Shown one piece after another: positions 12,901 through 21,216 of a stretch of DNA of 64,000 nucleotides. Source of the stretch: Ornithodoros turicata. Its lineage: Eukaryota; Arthropoda; Arachnida; Ixodida; Argasidae. The position numbers and the translations under genes are program-made. The stretch is from NCBI RefSeq assembly GCF_037126465.1, contig NC_088204.1, positions 72,167,807 to 72,231,806 of the forward strand. Direction: 5' to 3'. The notes under the pieces are model-generated. The model made no database searches. It had not been told where the DNA came from and was given only the letters and a program-made list of their open reading frames with translations. Within the stretch, counting starts at the first letter, position 1; every line of letters begins with the position of its first letter.

Positions 12901-15900
12901 GAAGGTTGCCTCTTTAGGGTGAAACCCGATTTTTACCTGGCAAATTGCCTTCACTGAGACGTCTGTAGGAATGCACACTAACTTGTTTGACAGCAGACGC
13001 AGTTACATCACCATTTGTACCAAACCAGTACTGATAGCTTGAGTAACTGAGCCTGATGTCTCCCAAAATTTTGCATACTGGAAGCTTTTTCAGCCAAATT
13101 CGCATGAATTTAGTGTGCATGTGCGTTTACCCGATATTTACCCCCGGAATTTAGAAATAAATTTCTCCAGAAAACATCAGGCTCTAGTTATATTACGTTA
13201 TGTAAGAGTGATGAACTTTAATGTCGTTTCTTTGCCGATTTAAATGTCTGCTTACATTTAAGAGAGATAGTATCATAAGATAGTATCATAGTTTGCACAT
13301 AATCTCATCTGTTTTAATTTTAATTTTAATTTGGAGAGCTGTCCTTATATGATGAAGCAACTGCAGGATGAGTTTTAATTTCTACATGTGTTTGTATAGG
13401 GCAATGCCGCATGTAAGTTGGAAAACATGGCATTGACGGACATGTTTTCGTGAGCTCCGACTAGTATTGCAACTAATAGCACACTAAATGTGAAACTAAG
13501 CAGTACCAAAGTTAACGAAAATTAATTTGGTCGTGCCTTTTGTTGGACCTCGCTGGAACGCATCCACGTGATGGGCAGCCATTTTGGGACACTACTGCCC
13601 GTAGAGGTACATGTAGGTTACTGCTCTTAGTTGCATCATCAGGTAACGAGGCCTGTCCAAGGTTTCACCAATCAAACTGAGGCAAGAAATAAGACTTTGC
13701 ATGAGGTTTGACTTCCAAAAGGTATTGGAGGAAGCCAAGAAACAACTGCAAGTTCATTTCTGCACATCCATAGCTCCATCCATAGCTCCATCCATAACTC
13801 GACATTTAGGGCCTTCGAAACTCACAATCACAATCATCTGATAAGGTTCAGCCGTGGCTACAAACTCACATGAAGGTCGACATGGCTAAGGTCCTCTGTT
13901 TTTCCGCGGCACATCCAAAATTCCGCGGCACCGACTTGTAAATTCCGAGATTTCCCGCCACGAGCAGTCAACGGCTGCTTGAAACGGGAAACAATTTATT
14001 TTCTTGGATAATGTGGGAACAAAATATATTTTATAAGATTACAGATTCGAAGCACTGTTGTGGCTCAGCATTACATACATGGTATCTTGTGTTCTCCTCT
14101 GATGCAGTGTGTCGCCTGCAATCATTTAATACCCGCTGAAAGATATTTCAGCATCTACATTGTTTATAGGAACTTTATAAAAAGGCGTTTACAATACATG
14201 CCCTGGGCAAGTTACATCTTTAGGACACCCTTTTTTCTTCCTATGCTGTAGGCATTATTTCAGAGTCTTAACTTTTCGGAGGCAGCCTCCCAGACATCAA
14301 ATCAAAATCTCCCCAACTGCCACTGCTTAGCTGCACATGGGAGGAACGCCGCCCGCTCCTCAGGCGAAGTATGCGCAATAAACTTGGGCTAACGTTATCT
14401 TAAGCTAAACTACAATCTGTCTGTGTTTGTCCTGCAGCATGAACAACTTTGTTAAAGCAGGCTTCACCTTATGCAAGGAAGCGTCAGGTGAAGCATCGAT
14501 TCGCAAATCAAATACTTCGAGTGATTGATATTCGATTCGAATTCGAGAACATGAATATCCGCACACCCCTTAAAATAAGGGATTCCGTGTAATTCTGTGC
14601 CAAACGAAGGATTCCGCGATTAATTTGCGGAACCGCGGAAAACCGAGGGCCTTAGACATGGCGTATCGGTGAACTTGATCATGTCGCATGTTAGTACACT
14701 CACCAGATAACATCACACCTGCTCTGTTTACAAGTGTGATGTTATCCGGTGAGTGCACTAATATGCGGCATGATTGAGCTCGCCGATACGCTACATCAAC
14801 CTTCATGTGAGTTCGTTGCCGCGGATGAACTCACGCCTTACCAGGTGATTGCGATCGTGGGTATGAAGGCCCTAAATGCTGAGCTATGCAGCCAGTGCAT
14901 TAATTGTACTGTTGTACATGTACCATTATTGCATTGCAGCTGAGCATGTCGTGAAAGAGAAAAAGGACATTGTGCAGGCAATGGAGTTTCTCCAAGAATG
15001 CGACCTTATCAAGATCGAAGATATTCTTCCGTTCTTTGACGAATTTGTCACCATCGATCACTTCAAGGTTTGTCACTGCTCCTGAACGTTACTTCAATGG
15101 ATGTGCCTTTCTTACATTGTACCTTTGCCAATGCCAGGAGGCCATATGTTCATCACTGGAGGAGTATAATAAGCACATAGACGAGCTCAAGGAAGAAATG
15201 GAGGAAGCCACAAAGAGTGCCAAAGAGATACGGGCTGAGATTAATGTCTTCCGCAACAAGTAAGACTTCATTGCGGCCACTAAAAGAGGGTAGAGTTTCA
15301 TGGCAGTGAAACTAAACCAGTGTGTCAAACTTCCATCTGATATAGTCTATTGAGCGTAGGCAGTCTGGACATCTTTTTACTATCCACGATCAATCAGCAT
15401 TGTTTGCCCAGCAAAATATGCAGGTCTCGAATTTGATGTTTGACCCATTGTTAGGCACATTTCTAGAACTTAATTCAACACCATATCATGGTGGGCTTTA
15501 CTCACAGCCCATCACATCGCATCAACATCAACATCAGGACTCAAATTCATCACCCATACTTTGAACTCAACTTCACCGTGGCATCACATCATAGGCCATC
15601 ACTCAACATCAACTTCTGCATCACATCGAATCACAGCCACAGTCACATCATTCTCCATGATGAGATAGTGAATGATTAGACCCTGACGCTTTAGGGTTAA
15701 ACCCGATTTTTCCCTGAATTTGCACCCCGAATTGAGGTTCACCTATCTAGGGTTAAACCCGATTTCTACCTGCAAAACTGCACCTAGGCTAGGCACCTCA
15801 AGGCATCGACATACTAGTTTCTCACAAAATATGCGACTGCCCCTTACTTCTGGCACCCTGGATAAACGGTACAGTTATTCTACAATAATGCCCGATTTCT

Positions 15901-17883
15901 CCCCGAACTCAGTCTGATGGTAATTTTTCTGCCCGAATTTGCATGAATTTTCAACATCAATTTAATGACCCGATTTCTACCCCCCGAATTTGGAAAAATA
16001 TAAAACCTATCAGGGTCTATGAATGATGTTCGCGATGGCTATCACATGAATTTGCTGATCTGTGATGTGACCACACATGTATGTTTCAAAACATTTTTGC
16101 AGGTACTCCATTGTCAAGGCAGATCAGAAGTGTTCAGTCTGCAACTTTCATGTCATGAATCAAGCCTTTTACATGTTCCCCTGCTCGCACGTGTTTCATG
16201 CAGACTGCCTCATTCTCGAAGTAAGCCCCTTGCATTGCCCTTCACCTCTTGTGTTTGTTTTTCTCAGCACCGTGTTTGCGCTTGGGTACTAACGTGTGCG
16301 CATTTTGCGTGTAGGTTCAGCTGCACATGATTCCCACGAAGCGCAATAGGATAGAAGAAATCCACCGACAGCTAGTGAGTATTGGGAACCGCGACGACAA
16401 CGTATCAGTGTCGTCGATGTCTGGTCCACTCACCCAGAGCACCAGGGAGAAACTAATGGTACGTGGATATTGGTATTTGACGCTGCTGGTTGTTGCACAT
16501 CACACGTGCATCACACTAACGCGTTAGCACGCCAAGTTTCTAGTCTTAATCTTAGTAAGTCTTAAGTCTTAGTTTAAGTTTTCGCTTGCTGCCCTGAGGG
16601 TAAATACATAAATAAAAATAAATAATTGAATAAAAATAAATAGATAAAAACAAATAAATAAATAAAAATAAATAAAAAAAATATTGTCGGTCTGCCAGCC
16701 CTTACCGGTCATCATCACTATACCCACCCTCAAGCGCCATCCATGAGGACGTAGCAACCCTTATCAGCGACTCCCTATCAGTCGATGCACTCCCATTCCC
16801 TGAATTATGAAACTTAACGAAACCAACCATCTTTTCAGACGTTACCAGTTAATTAAGCCAGAATCCCAGAATTCTGCTCTTTGACATAATATCACTCACT
16901 GGCTTTTGCCCTCCTTTTTCAGCTCCTGATCCGATTTTTACCCCTGGATTTAAAAAATAAAAAATAAATAAAAATAAAAGCAAACAGGACTAAGTACCGT
17001 AACTAGTGATCTGGCTGTTGTAGACATTGGTATTATGTGGCATTAGGAGGTACACACTTTGGGGTTATCTTCTGCAGGTGCTTTCTGACATTGTGAGGTG
17101 GTTCAGGAGACTATTACACAGAGATGAGGAGTATGTAAATTGAAACTGTGAACTTTCTGTTGTGAGTTTTAGGAGCCAAAGGCAATATAAAATGAAACCA
17201 ATATGTACTCTACCACTAACTTCCTAACTCTATAATGTCTAAATAAATCTTTCTAATATGTACTCTACCACTAACTAGCCTTCTAGTGATGAAGTGGTGG
17301 CTGAATATAATCTGACGAGATCTAGTAGCAAGTTATGTCTGTAATAGACATTGCTGTACAGGAGTTTTGCTATAAGGCACCAGGACCTATTTCTTTGTGG
17401 TGGCTTGTGGTGTGCATGTCACACCCATCACTGATACAAATACACGTTGTTCTTACAGAATGAGCTGGATGATCTTGTGGCATCAGAGTGCCTTTACTGT
17501 GGTGAAATTGCGATCCAGTAAGAGAGCCCCTTTTCTGCCTCATCTTGTAATCAAGGCCGGATTAAGAGAAGGAGTTGAGTGCCGTGAGCCCTAGACCAGA
17601 TAGTGCAGGATCTTGTCTGACACCATCACCATTTTATGACCTCGCACTCTCTTTATTACTTTTTAATGAAAATGGAAATTCTTGCCTGAAGCACCGTATC
17701 TCAAATAGGTTAAGAGGGCCAGCGGAAATAATGGGGCTGCAGCCATCAAAGCTTTCTCCCTTCATTCGGCCTGAAATGTAATGTTCACTCGAATCAACTT
17801 TCGTCGAATGTTGTTTCAGGTCAATTGATGAACCATTCATTTGTCCGGAAGAGTTTGAAGAAGTTGTGAACGACTGGCGGTGA
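875..17883 (+). CDS. Vps18: Vps18 (deep orange), HOPS/CORVET core subunit; 20 exons, 5' end outside the window
   Basis: Vps18 is a core subunit of the HOPS and CORVET tethers that drive fusion of endosomes, lysosomes and autophagosomes. Exons read: 875-963, 1201-1299, 2018-2120 (end uncertain), 4456-4551, 5291-5348, 5435-5538, 5672-5732, 5808-5872, 6720-7029, 7193-7286, 7728-7801, 7914-8069, 9580-9720, 12522-12735, 14940-15067, 15138-15259, 16103-16220, 16315-16458, 17459-17517, 17820-17883. All junction phases agree, giving about 766 codons; the family is usually about 970, so roughly 200 N-terminal residues lie upstream of position 1. Order of domains: end of the N-terminal beta-propeller (exons 1-6), alpha-solenoid with clathrin-heavy-chain-like repeats (exons 7-14), coiled coil (exon 14), C-terminal RING-H2 split over exons 15-18. 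Identification rests on recognised family sequence across nearly every exon. The introns are full of transposons, but I see no break in the coding sequence. Confidence 0.95.
1098..1175 (+). mobile_element. 3' end of a non-LTR retrotransposon (short fragment)
   Basis: Contains the 'agagtatcgcccctggtgatgaaac' type block followed by aataaagttgttttt. The same block occurs inverted at 12206-12288, 36582-36660 and 44120-44200, where the two larger copies carry a reverse-transcriptase C-terminal zinc-knuckle frame. It abuts the acceptor of the Vps18 exon at 1201. Confidence 0.6.
1201..1299 (+). CDS. Vps18: Vps18 exon, propeller segment
   Basis: Reads D-R-C-V-E-V-P-S-G-L-L-Y then FYHAGPKQVPKKFGLM, matching the family's 'xxFPSxLxYSxLxFYxP...P..F..M' stretch. 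Two bases complete the codon from the previous exon and one base is carried on. The acceptor tract (gttgttgtttttttctaccag) is the tail of a retrotransposon 3' end lying immediately upstream. The donor is gtgtgt. Confidence 0.8.
   Translation: MAVSKCQVACCTAVCSSTMQDRNKCPKSLGSC
1426..1880. mobile_element. probable decayed hAT-type miniature element
   Basis: The left end tagggcctgactttt and right end aagtcactcccta resemble the ends of the better preserved element at 10162-10571. The inside has the same 'cccgattt/aaatcggg' words. No target duplication was found, so boundaries are tentative. Confidence 0.35.
2018..2120 (+). CDS. Vps18: Vps18 exon, propeller segment (3' boundary uncertain)
   Basis: Encodes EPGVLVGDVVVSGKDAKP and then VVVLNQTLIQYPSK, matching the family's 'GxGVLYG....' strand and the following 'xxYP'. 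The acceptor is tttgtacag. To join the next exon in phase the exon must end at 2120 (donor gttgtt) or 2123 (donor gttacg); both donors are weak. The exon ends about 50 bases before a Harbinger-like element starts at 2173. Confidence 0.75.
2173..3801. mobile_element. Harbinger-like non-autonomous DNA transposon in a Vps18 intron
   Basis: The terminal inverted repeat is ccgccgtattcttgaac on the left and gttcaagaatacggcgg on the right, flanked by TAA on both sides (2170-2172, 3802-3804). Subterminal blocks rich in ctcgag/cgactcga are inverted copies of each other. The 3-bp TAA duplication fits PIF/Harbinger. No transposase frame was recognised in its 1.6 kb. Confidence 0.65.
4456..4551 (+). CDS. 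Vps18: Vps18 exon, propeller segment
   Basis: Encodes PPLSMALTEFHTLVLYVDR, the family's conserved 'PPL..xLTxFHxLxLxxDR' motif. The acceptor is ttctatccaag; the donor gtatgg splits the final arginine codon (ag|g). A longer open frame in another phase overlaps this exon and is a shadow. Confidence 0.9.
5291..5348 (+). CDS. Vps18: Vps18 exon, propeller segment
   Basis: Encodes IKVYCLLNGEIVFEEVFSE, continuing directly from the DR of the previous exon as the family does. The acceptor is tttctag, the donor gtaacg, and the exon ends on a codon boundary. Confidence 0.9.
5435..5538 (+). CDS. Vps18: Vps18 exon, end of propeller
   Basis: Encodes GLAKDPITGTIWVFSD and SVLYRYKVEKED, the family's last propeller strands. 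The ATG at 5435 is internal, not a start: the frame is phase 0 from the previous exon. The donor is gtactt. Confidence 0.93.
5672..5732 (+). CDS. Vps18: Vps18 exon, start of alpha-solenoid
   Basis: Encodes NVWGVYLEQGNYEAAKYYCR, the conserved 'xVWxxYLxxxxxxxAxxYC' helix pair that opens the solenoid. The acceptor is catgttccag, the donor gtacgt. Confidence 0.93.
5808..5872 (+). CDS. Vps18: Vps18 exon, alpha-solenoid
   Basis: Encodes GDPEKLDRVFRKHAEDLFEK and two more residues. The acceptor is tgtgtcgcag, the donor gtaagt, and two bases are carried on. Confidence 0.92.
6331..6410. repeat. TCTAG pentanucleotide repeats
   Basis: Short runs of tctag occur around 6331-6345 and 6386-6410, separated by unrelated sequence, in the intron before the exon at 6720. 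Confidence 0.6.
6720..7029 (+). CDS. Vps18: Vps18 exon, alpha-solenoid (largest in window)
   Basis: Encodes 103 residues from YVSSAEMYAETCTSFEEVSL through KLGKLKPSEKTQTTMIVMWL to LLSDPKVE. It matches the family's 'LxxxKLxxLKPxxxTQxTxxxxWLxELxLxxLG' block. The acceptor is gcattgcag and the donor gtgaga. Confidence 0.95.
7193..7286 (+). CDS. Vps18: Vps18 exon, alpha-solenoid
   Basis: Encodes HNKSAVYKLIANHGEENILI and then MFANIMK, the family's 'xxYxLxxxHGxxxxxxxFAxxMxD' helix. The acceptor is ctttttgcag, the donor gtgagt, with one base carried over. Confidence 0.93.
7306..7647. mobile_element. hAT miniature element, about 342 bp, copy 1
   Basis: Ends tagagcctga and tcaggctcta are perfect inverted repeats, flanked by an exact 8-bp duplication aatatttc (7298-7305, 7648-7655), as hAT elements make. 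It is the same family as 12844-13186 (opposite orientation) and 15677-16019. It lies wholly within a Vps18 intron. Confidence 0.88.
7728..7801 (+). CDS. Vps18: Vps18 exon, alpha-solenoid
   Basis: Encodes FERVIQYHIQNKSYKSALEV and then LTKQ, the 'DxxRVxxYHxxxxxxxxALxxL' helix. The acceptor ctcgaag is only moderately pyrimidine-rich. It starts about 70 bases after a hAT miniature element that ends at 7647. Confidence 0.92.
7914..8069 (+). CDS. Vps18: Vps18 exon, alpha-solenoid
   Basis: Encodes 52 residues including NNQELVYQFSPVLMQCIPKE and RRLDPSRLIPALVQYDK. It matches the family's 'xxLxYxFSPxLxxxIPxxxVxxW....LxxxxLIPALVxY'. The acceptor is ctatacag, the donor gtaagt, with codon-boundary splices. 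Confidence 0.95.
8070..9579 (+). other. Vps18 intron with low-copy transposon fragments
   Basis: Contains a partial left end of the 343-bp hAT family near 8141-8210 (gggcctgacttttt, acccgat words) and a G-rich/C-rich stretch at 9165-9290. No exon was seen. Confidence 0.4.
9580..9720 (+). CDS. Vps18: Vps18 exon, alpha-solenoid
   Basis: Encodes 47 residues including AINYLEFCVDKLKNEDEAIH and NYLLTLYARLDPKKLMHYLE, a highly conserved Vps18 block. The acceptor is gcattacag, the donor gtatgt. Confidence 0.95.
10162..10571. mobile_element. hAT miniature element, 410 bp
   Basis: Ends tagggagtgattttt and aaaaatcactcccta are inverted, flanked by the exact 8-bp duplication gctataca (10154-10161, 10572-10579). 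The interior has repeated 'aaacccgattt' words, shared with the 343-bp family. Confidence 0.85.
10758..12105. mobile_element. hAT-like element (817 bp without its nested insertion)
   Basis: Ends taaggaccctggttttc and gaaaaccccggggcctta are inverted; the flanks attgtggc and atcatggc are a 6-of-8 match, suggesting an old 8-bp duplication. It is the same family as the element at 13887-14654. It is interrupted by another hAT element at 11136-11658. Confidence 0.7.
11136..11658. mobile_element. nested hAT miniature element, 523 bp
   Basis: Ends cagtgatggccactaacta and tagttaactactggccatcactg are inverted. It is flanked by the exact 8-bp duplication attttaag (11128-11135, 11659-11666). It consists mostly of 'gtagtt/aactac' words. 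The related host element at 13887-14654 shows the uninterrupted sequence near 14243-14262. Confidence 0.88.
12206..12288 (-). mobile_element. 3' end of a non-LTR retrotransposon (short fragment)
   Basis: The + strand reads aacaacaactttatt then tttccattgccaggggcga, i.e. the tail of the family seen at 36582-37133, on the minus strand. Confidence 0.6.
12522..12735 (+). CDS. Vps18: Vps18 exon, clathrin-repeat-like solenoid
   Basis: Encodes 71 residues including RYDLKYALRICSELNLTEAC and ELYEEAVDLALKVDI, ending EELRKKLWLKI. These are the most conserved Vps18 solenoid helices. The acceptor is caaccgttaag, the donor gtgagc, with one base carried on. Confidence 0.96.
12844..13186. mobile_element. hAT miniature element, 343 bp, copy 2
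   Basis: Ends tagagcctga and tcaggctcta, with the exact 8-bp duplication gttatatt (12836-12843, 13187-13194). It is inverted relative to copy 1. Confidence 0.88.
13773..13800. repeat. short tandem repeat, 12-bp unit
   Basis: About three copies of a catagctccatc unit, the last one diverged. Confidence 0.6.
13858..14816. repeat. foldback element, arms about 85 bp, split by a nested transposon
   Basis: The right arm (about 14733-14816) is the reverse complement of a left arm lying in two pieces (about 13858-13886 and 14663-14727). Joined, they form a long hairpin around 14728-14732. The left arm is interrupted by the element at 13887-14654. Confidence 0.7.
13887..14654. mobile_element. hAT-like element, 768 bp, inserted in a foldback arm
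   Basis: The ends begin taaggtcctctgtttttccg and finish cggaaaaccgagggcctta, inverted. They are flanked by the exact 8-bp duplication gacatggc (13879-13886, 14655-14662). It is homologous to 10758-12105 but lacks that copy's nested insertion. Confidence 0.85.
14940..15067 (+). CDS. Vps18: Vps18 exon, solenoid end
   Basis: Encodes EHVVKEKKDIVQAMEFLQEC and LIKIEDILPFFDEFVTIDHF; the 'LKIEDxLPFFxxFVTIDHFK' signature is diagnostic of Vps18. The acceptor is ttgcattgcag, the donor gtttgt. Confidence 0.97.
15138..15259 (+). CDS. Vps18: Vps18 exon, coiled coil before the RING
   Basis: Encodes EAICSSLEEYNKHIDELKEE and MEEATKSAKEIRAEINVFRN, a charged heptad-like coiled coil preceding the RING. The acceptor is caatgccag, the donor gtaaga, with two bases carried on. 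Confidence 0.97.
15505..15665 (+). repeat. degenerate CATCA/ATCAC-rich low-complexity tract
   Basis: catca and atcac words recur about every 10-20 bases for 160 bases. It ends where a hAT element begins at 15677. Confidence 0.5.
15677..16019. mobile_element. hAT miniature element, 343 bp, copy 3
   Basis: Ends tagaccctga and tcagggtcta, with the exact 8-bp duplication tgaatgat (15669-15676, 16020-16027). Same family as 7306-7647 and 12844-13186. Confidence 0.88.
16103..16220 (+). CDS. Vps18: Vps18 exon, first half of RING-H2
   Basis: Encodes KCSVCNFHVMNQAFYMFPCS and HVFHADCLILE. Visible zinc ligands are CxxC, then CxHxxHxxC. The acceptor is atttttgcag, and it starts 83 bases after a hAT miniature element that ends at 16019. 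Confidence 0.97.
16315..16458 (+). CDS. Vps18: Vps18 exon, RING insert
   Basis: Encodes 48 residues (VQLHMIPTKRNRIEEIHRQL ... GPLTQSTREKLM), the variable linker between the two halves of the Vps18 RING. The acceptor is gcgtgtag, the donor gtacgt. Confidence 0.93.
16610..16685. repeat. AAAT/AATA-rich simple repeat
   Basis: An uneven run of aaataaataaaaataaat, typical of a decayed LINE tail. No reverse-transcriptase frame is adjacent. Confidence 0.6.
17459..17517 (+). CDS. Vps18: Vps18 exon, last RING cysteines
   Basis: Encodes NELDDLVASECLYCGEIAI; CLYC supplies the final zinc ligand pair. The acceptor is ttcttacag, the donor gtaaga. Confidence 0.96.
17820..17883 (+). CDS. Vps18: Vps18 terminal exon
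   Basis: Encodes SIDEPFICPEEFEEVVNDWR and a TGA stop at 17881-17883, the family's usual C-terminal end. The acceptor is gttgtttcag. Confidence 0.96.
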
Positions 17884-17889
17884 CCTTTA

Positions 17890-17895
17890 ATTAAA
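17890..17895 (+). terminator. possible Vps18 polyadenylation signal (ATTAAA)
   Basis: An ATTAAA hexamer starts 7 bases after the stop codon. It is the nearest signal-like hexamer but is unusually close to the stop, so a downstream site may be used instead. Confidence 0.3.
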
Positions 17896-19386
17896 GATGC
17901 GCACTGTAGAGTGCATGTGTTTTGTAAGATGAAATGTATATGAGTTATAAAGGCATAGTATATTTTGTAGGACACAGACTTTGTCTTGAAGTCTTGAAAG
18001 AAAACGCAAGAAAATCTGTCATTGTTTTTTAAAGTTAACACTGCGCGGTTCAGTCACGATAATCTACGTCTGTGTAGACTAACTGTGCGGAAACCGCTAG
18101 AATCGGGACTCAATGTTTCTGCTCGTATGTACTGATTAAGCGGGCACGCACCTATGCACTGCGCAGAACCCTGTTGAGAGCAGGCAGAGCTCTAATATGC
18201 AAAGATATACCATATTTGAGTAGACAATTGATATTGCAGAATACTTCCTGAACTAGGTGTAACTGTGAACCAATTTCACTTTACTGAGGGCTGGAACTGG
18301 AGACATGGAAGAACAAAATAAAATTTCTCTGCATTTCTTTCGTGTCTTCTGGTTCCAGCCCTCATCCAGCTTATCTGCACTCTTTCACTTCTGTCGAATC
18401 TCACTTTAGTTTTAACCTCCTAATTTCTGCAGTGGTTATACTCCCAAGTTTCTTTTAAACACGATAGCATTTCTTTAAAGTACCACCCCAGACTCGGGAA
18501 AACATCGTTTATTTTATTTAGTCCATGAAAAGAAAGTGCCTCGAAGATTCTATACGCGAAATTTCAATCCTGTTTACGAACGCTGTGCACGTCTGTCAAT
18601 TTTTGAAGATCTGCTGAGCCTCCACAAGTTTCGATGACGCGAGAAGTTCGTGACGTAATCATAAGCCCACAAACTGCAATGATGTCATGTTCTGGAGAGG
18701 ACACTCGTCTCCTGGCAACGACGCTGGCGTCCGAGGAGGGTCGGAGAAGTCACGTGACGCTGATCGAAAGAGAGGGAAATGAAAGAGATGTCTTCTCCCT
18801 CCTCGTTTTTTCTTGAAGGTCGGAGGATATGTCACGTGGGGCTCCGCTAACGGAGTGCAAAAAGCACTGATCTCTGTAGTAATAGGCTGGATAGCGGATC
18901 GAGGGTGCAACTATGGTGGCTAGATGAATACCGTCTGGTGTGAGGAGCGGCCGCAGCCTCCTACCCGACGGAGCGGGCCTTTTGCGGGAGAAGGCCACCA
19001 GGCGCGCTGCTCCACGGATGTATGCTAGTTTCTGTGCGCTCTGGCTAGTCCCCGGCCGGAGTTCTTTCGTGCGTGACGTATCAGAGGGTGGGATAACGAT
19101 GCTGTCGCGTCTTTGAAGTGCTTTATTTTATCGTCGGCTGTGCACTGTTTCCTGGAATGGTGAACCTTGAGAAGATCTAACGCCAGTGTGAAGAAAAAGC
19201 AAAGTGCAAAAACGAACAGAGCGCAGACCATCCGTCATCGTACATGAAAGAATTCAACATGGGTGGCCTACGCTACTGTTCAGAAACACTCTTCAAGCTT
19301 GTCTCCAAACTTGAAGACACCTTCACAAGGTTCTTTTCATGTCGTAAAGGGCATGCAGACAGCCTATATTAGAAGTCATGGCATGT
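17896..19386. other. intergenic, no gene identified
   Basis: Downstream of Vps18. Holds a copy of a promoter-like module at 18831-18864 and, at about 18880-19020, sequence inverted relative to 20990-21130 (shared ctagatgaata and LWWLDEY-coding stretch). No complete frame is supported. Confidence 0.4.
18831..18864. promoter_or_regulatory. promoter-like module: E-box, dyad, gtgcaaaaag (copy 1)
   Basis: gtcacgtgg, then tccgctaacgga (a 12-bp dyad), then gtgcaaaaag. The same arrangement lies 110-145 bases upstream of TRAF-like copies 2 and 3. Function is inferred only from the position of the other copies. Confidence 0.4.
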
Positions 19387-19394
19387 GCTATGGG

Positions 19395-20255
19395 CAGTGA
19401 TGGGCAGTACTTGATGTAACAAGTACCCAAGTACTACTTTAAGTACATTTCTGTGTACTTGTACTTTACCTTAAGTACATTTTAAACCGTGAACTTTGTA
19501 CCGTACTTCAAGTACTCTTTTCCGGGTACTTTCCCATCACTCAAGTACCCAAACTGGACTCCAGACAAAAAGTCACAAAAGAGTATCAAAAATGCACCCT
19601 ACAAAAAGCGCTAAAATGACAACAAGAAGACGAAAACACACAGATAGCGCTATCTGTGTGTTTTCGTCACGCCCTCATGGCACGTAAAGCAGTCAAGATG
19701 ACGATGTTACAGCTAAGAGAAACAGAAAGAAGTTTAAAGAAAGCTCATCCTGAACACAAAACCGTTCTGTCCGTGGCACGGATCATTTTTCTCTTTTTTT
19801 TTCCGTAACGAGAAAATGCATCACACACGATGCTCTGCCAAGGCTATTAGTTTCGGTATCCAGCCTACCAGGGCGCGCCAGCGCCGCCACACGGCCGTAA
19901 TTATACGACGAATTCAGACTCATGTTTTCCGTCGAGTCCGGTCTCCTTCCTTTTACTCCGTGGTTTTCGTCCTCTTGCCGTCATTTTAGCACTGAACAGC
20001 CCAGTTGACTGACTACCTCTCTACATGTAACTGCAAATTATGTCATCTGATTAAGTTCATATTCACAGGTTAGCACTTATGCTAGGACTTTATGGCATTA
20101 GAGTATTTGTCAAGAACGCTCGCTAAAGTTTTGCCCAAGAAAGCAAGACACATATACTAAACAGTGAAATGCAAAGTGATACAAATTAAATTCACAATGT
20201 ACTTGATGAATACTTGAAGTACTTTGCCTAGTACTTTGTACTTTGCCCATCACTG
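19395..20255. mobile_element. hAT non-autonomous element, 861 bp
   Basis: Ends cagtgatgggcagtactt and, inverted, cagtgatgggcaaagtac. The 8-bp flanks gctatggg (19387-19394) and gctagggg (20256-20263) differ at one base. The subterminal regions are made of agtactt/aagtact words. It contains a perfect 40-bp palindrome at 19629-19668. A damaged copy lies inverted at 41372-42571. Confidence 0.82.
19629..19668. repeat. perfect 40-bp palindrome
   Basis: Two 20-base arms (starting gacgaaaaca and ending tgttttcgtc) are exact reverse complements with no spacer, centred on agc|gct. It sits within the hAT element. Confidence 0.95.
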
Positions 20256-20263
20256 GCTAGGGG

Positions 20264-21070
20264 GAGCCTTATGGAAATGTTGGCCGTCAAGCCCATAGCG
20301 AATATTTCACGATGAATATTGTAAAATTCTATGCGGTGATGAGAATAGGAAATACATTGGGACGGAGAGCTGGTATGCCCTCTTAACCGTTCTCGCGCAG
20401 AGCGGAGCAGAAGCAGAAACTTTCAAAGGAGACGCGTCTCCAGTGAATACACTTACGTGAGCATTCAGACTCGTGTACAGATGTTCTTTGTTTTCATTGT
20501 GTGCATATGTATGTGCATATATATCATGATGAGGGGACGAAACAGGTTATTTATATTGCTGTGTATAATAAATCTTGTTTTGGCATTGCTAGGTTGAAAT
20601 GTGGAGATGATCGCGTCTTGACTGACTGATAGGAAACTTTATACATCGAGGAACAAAAAGAAAGATCAACCGGCCTTGTTGTTATGACATTAAAAAAGAA
20701 AATGCCATGTAATGGCCAAAAGTAAGAATGAACAAAAAAAAATAACCTGATAAAAGGAAGAGATATAAAAGTTGAAAAGGGAGGTTAGCACTTTGTCACG
20801 TCCGAGCTATGCATGGGACATACCAAACTGAGTACCTGATCCTTTGCATGCTTGGATAAGCGACGTTCAATGTGTTTTAAGCTATTCGTTTTCCATTGAT
20901 ATTTACCACTCACTATTCCATTCCTCCGCAAAACTTTTCGGCCACACGGGCGAAAACGGCCCGTTCAGCAGAAACGCTTCGGGAGCGTTCGGGAGAATCT
21001 TCGCATACATCCGTGTTGGCGCGCCACCTGACGGCGTCTTCCGCAAACGGGCCGCCTCGGCTGCGGCGCT
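20264..21070. other. no gene identified
   Basis: The first part is AT-rich and unremarkable. From about 20930 it becomes GC-rich, ahead of the divergent mini-exons at 21077-21284. Confidence 0.3.
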
Positions 21071-21076
21071 CCTCAC

Positions 21077-21136
21077 CTCACACCGACAATATTCATCTAG
21101 CCACCATAGTGCAACCGTACGGTCACCGGCCGCCAT
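21077..21136 (-). CDS. candidate 20-residue first exon, divergent to the THAP exon
   Basis: Reads MAAGDRTVALWWLDEYCRCE and meets a gtgagg donor in phase 0. The ATG lies inside an aagatggcggc motif, 80 bases from the ATG of the oppositely oriented THAP exon. A related coding stretch (VQLWWLDEYR) is found at about 18910-18945 on the + strand. Protein family not recognised; it may belong to a transposon gene. Confidence 0.4.
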
Positions 21137-21139
21137 CTT
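21129..21139 (-). promoter_or_regulatory. YY1-type motif AAGATGGCGGC
   Basis: The exact 11-mer also occurs at 54462-54472 (-), 56376-56386 (+) and 59543-59553 (+). It overlaps the start codon of the mini-exon at 21077-21136. Confidence 0.5.
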
Positions 21140-21216
21140 GGGAAGCTCAAAACATTGCCGTCCGCGACTCAGCTGCATTGTGTGCATGCGCCTTTGCGTA
21201 GCATTTTTGTGGTGTC

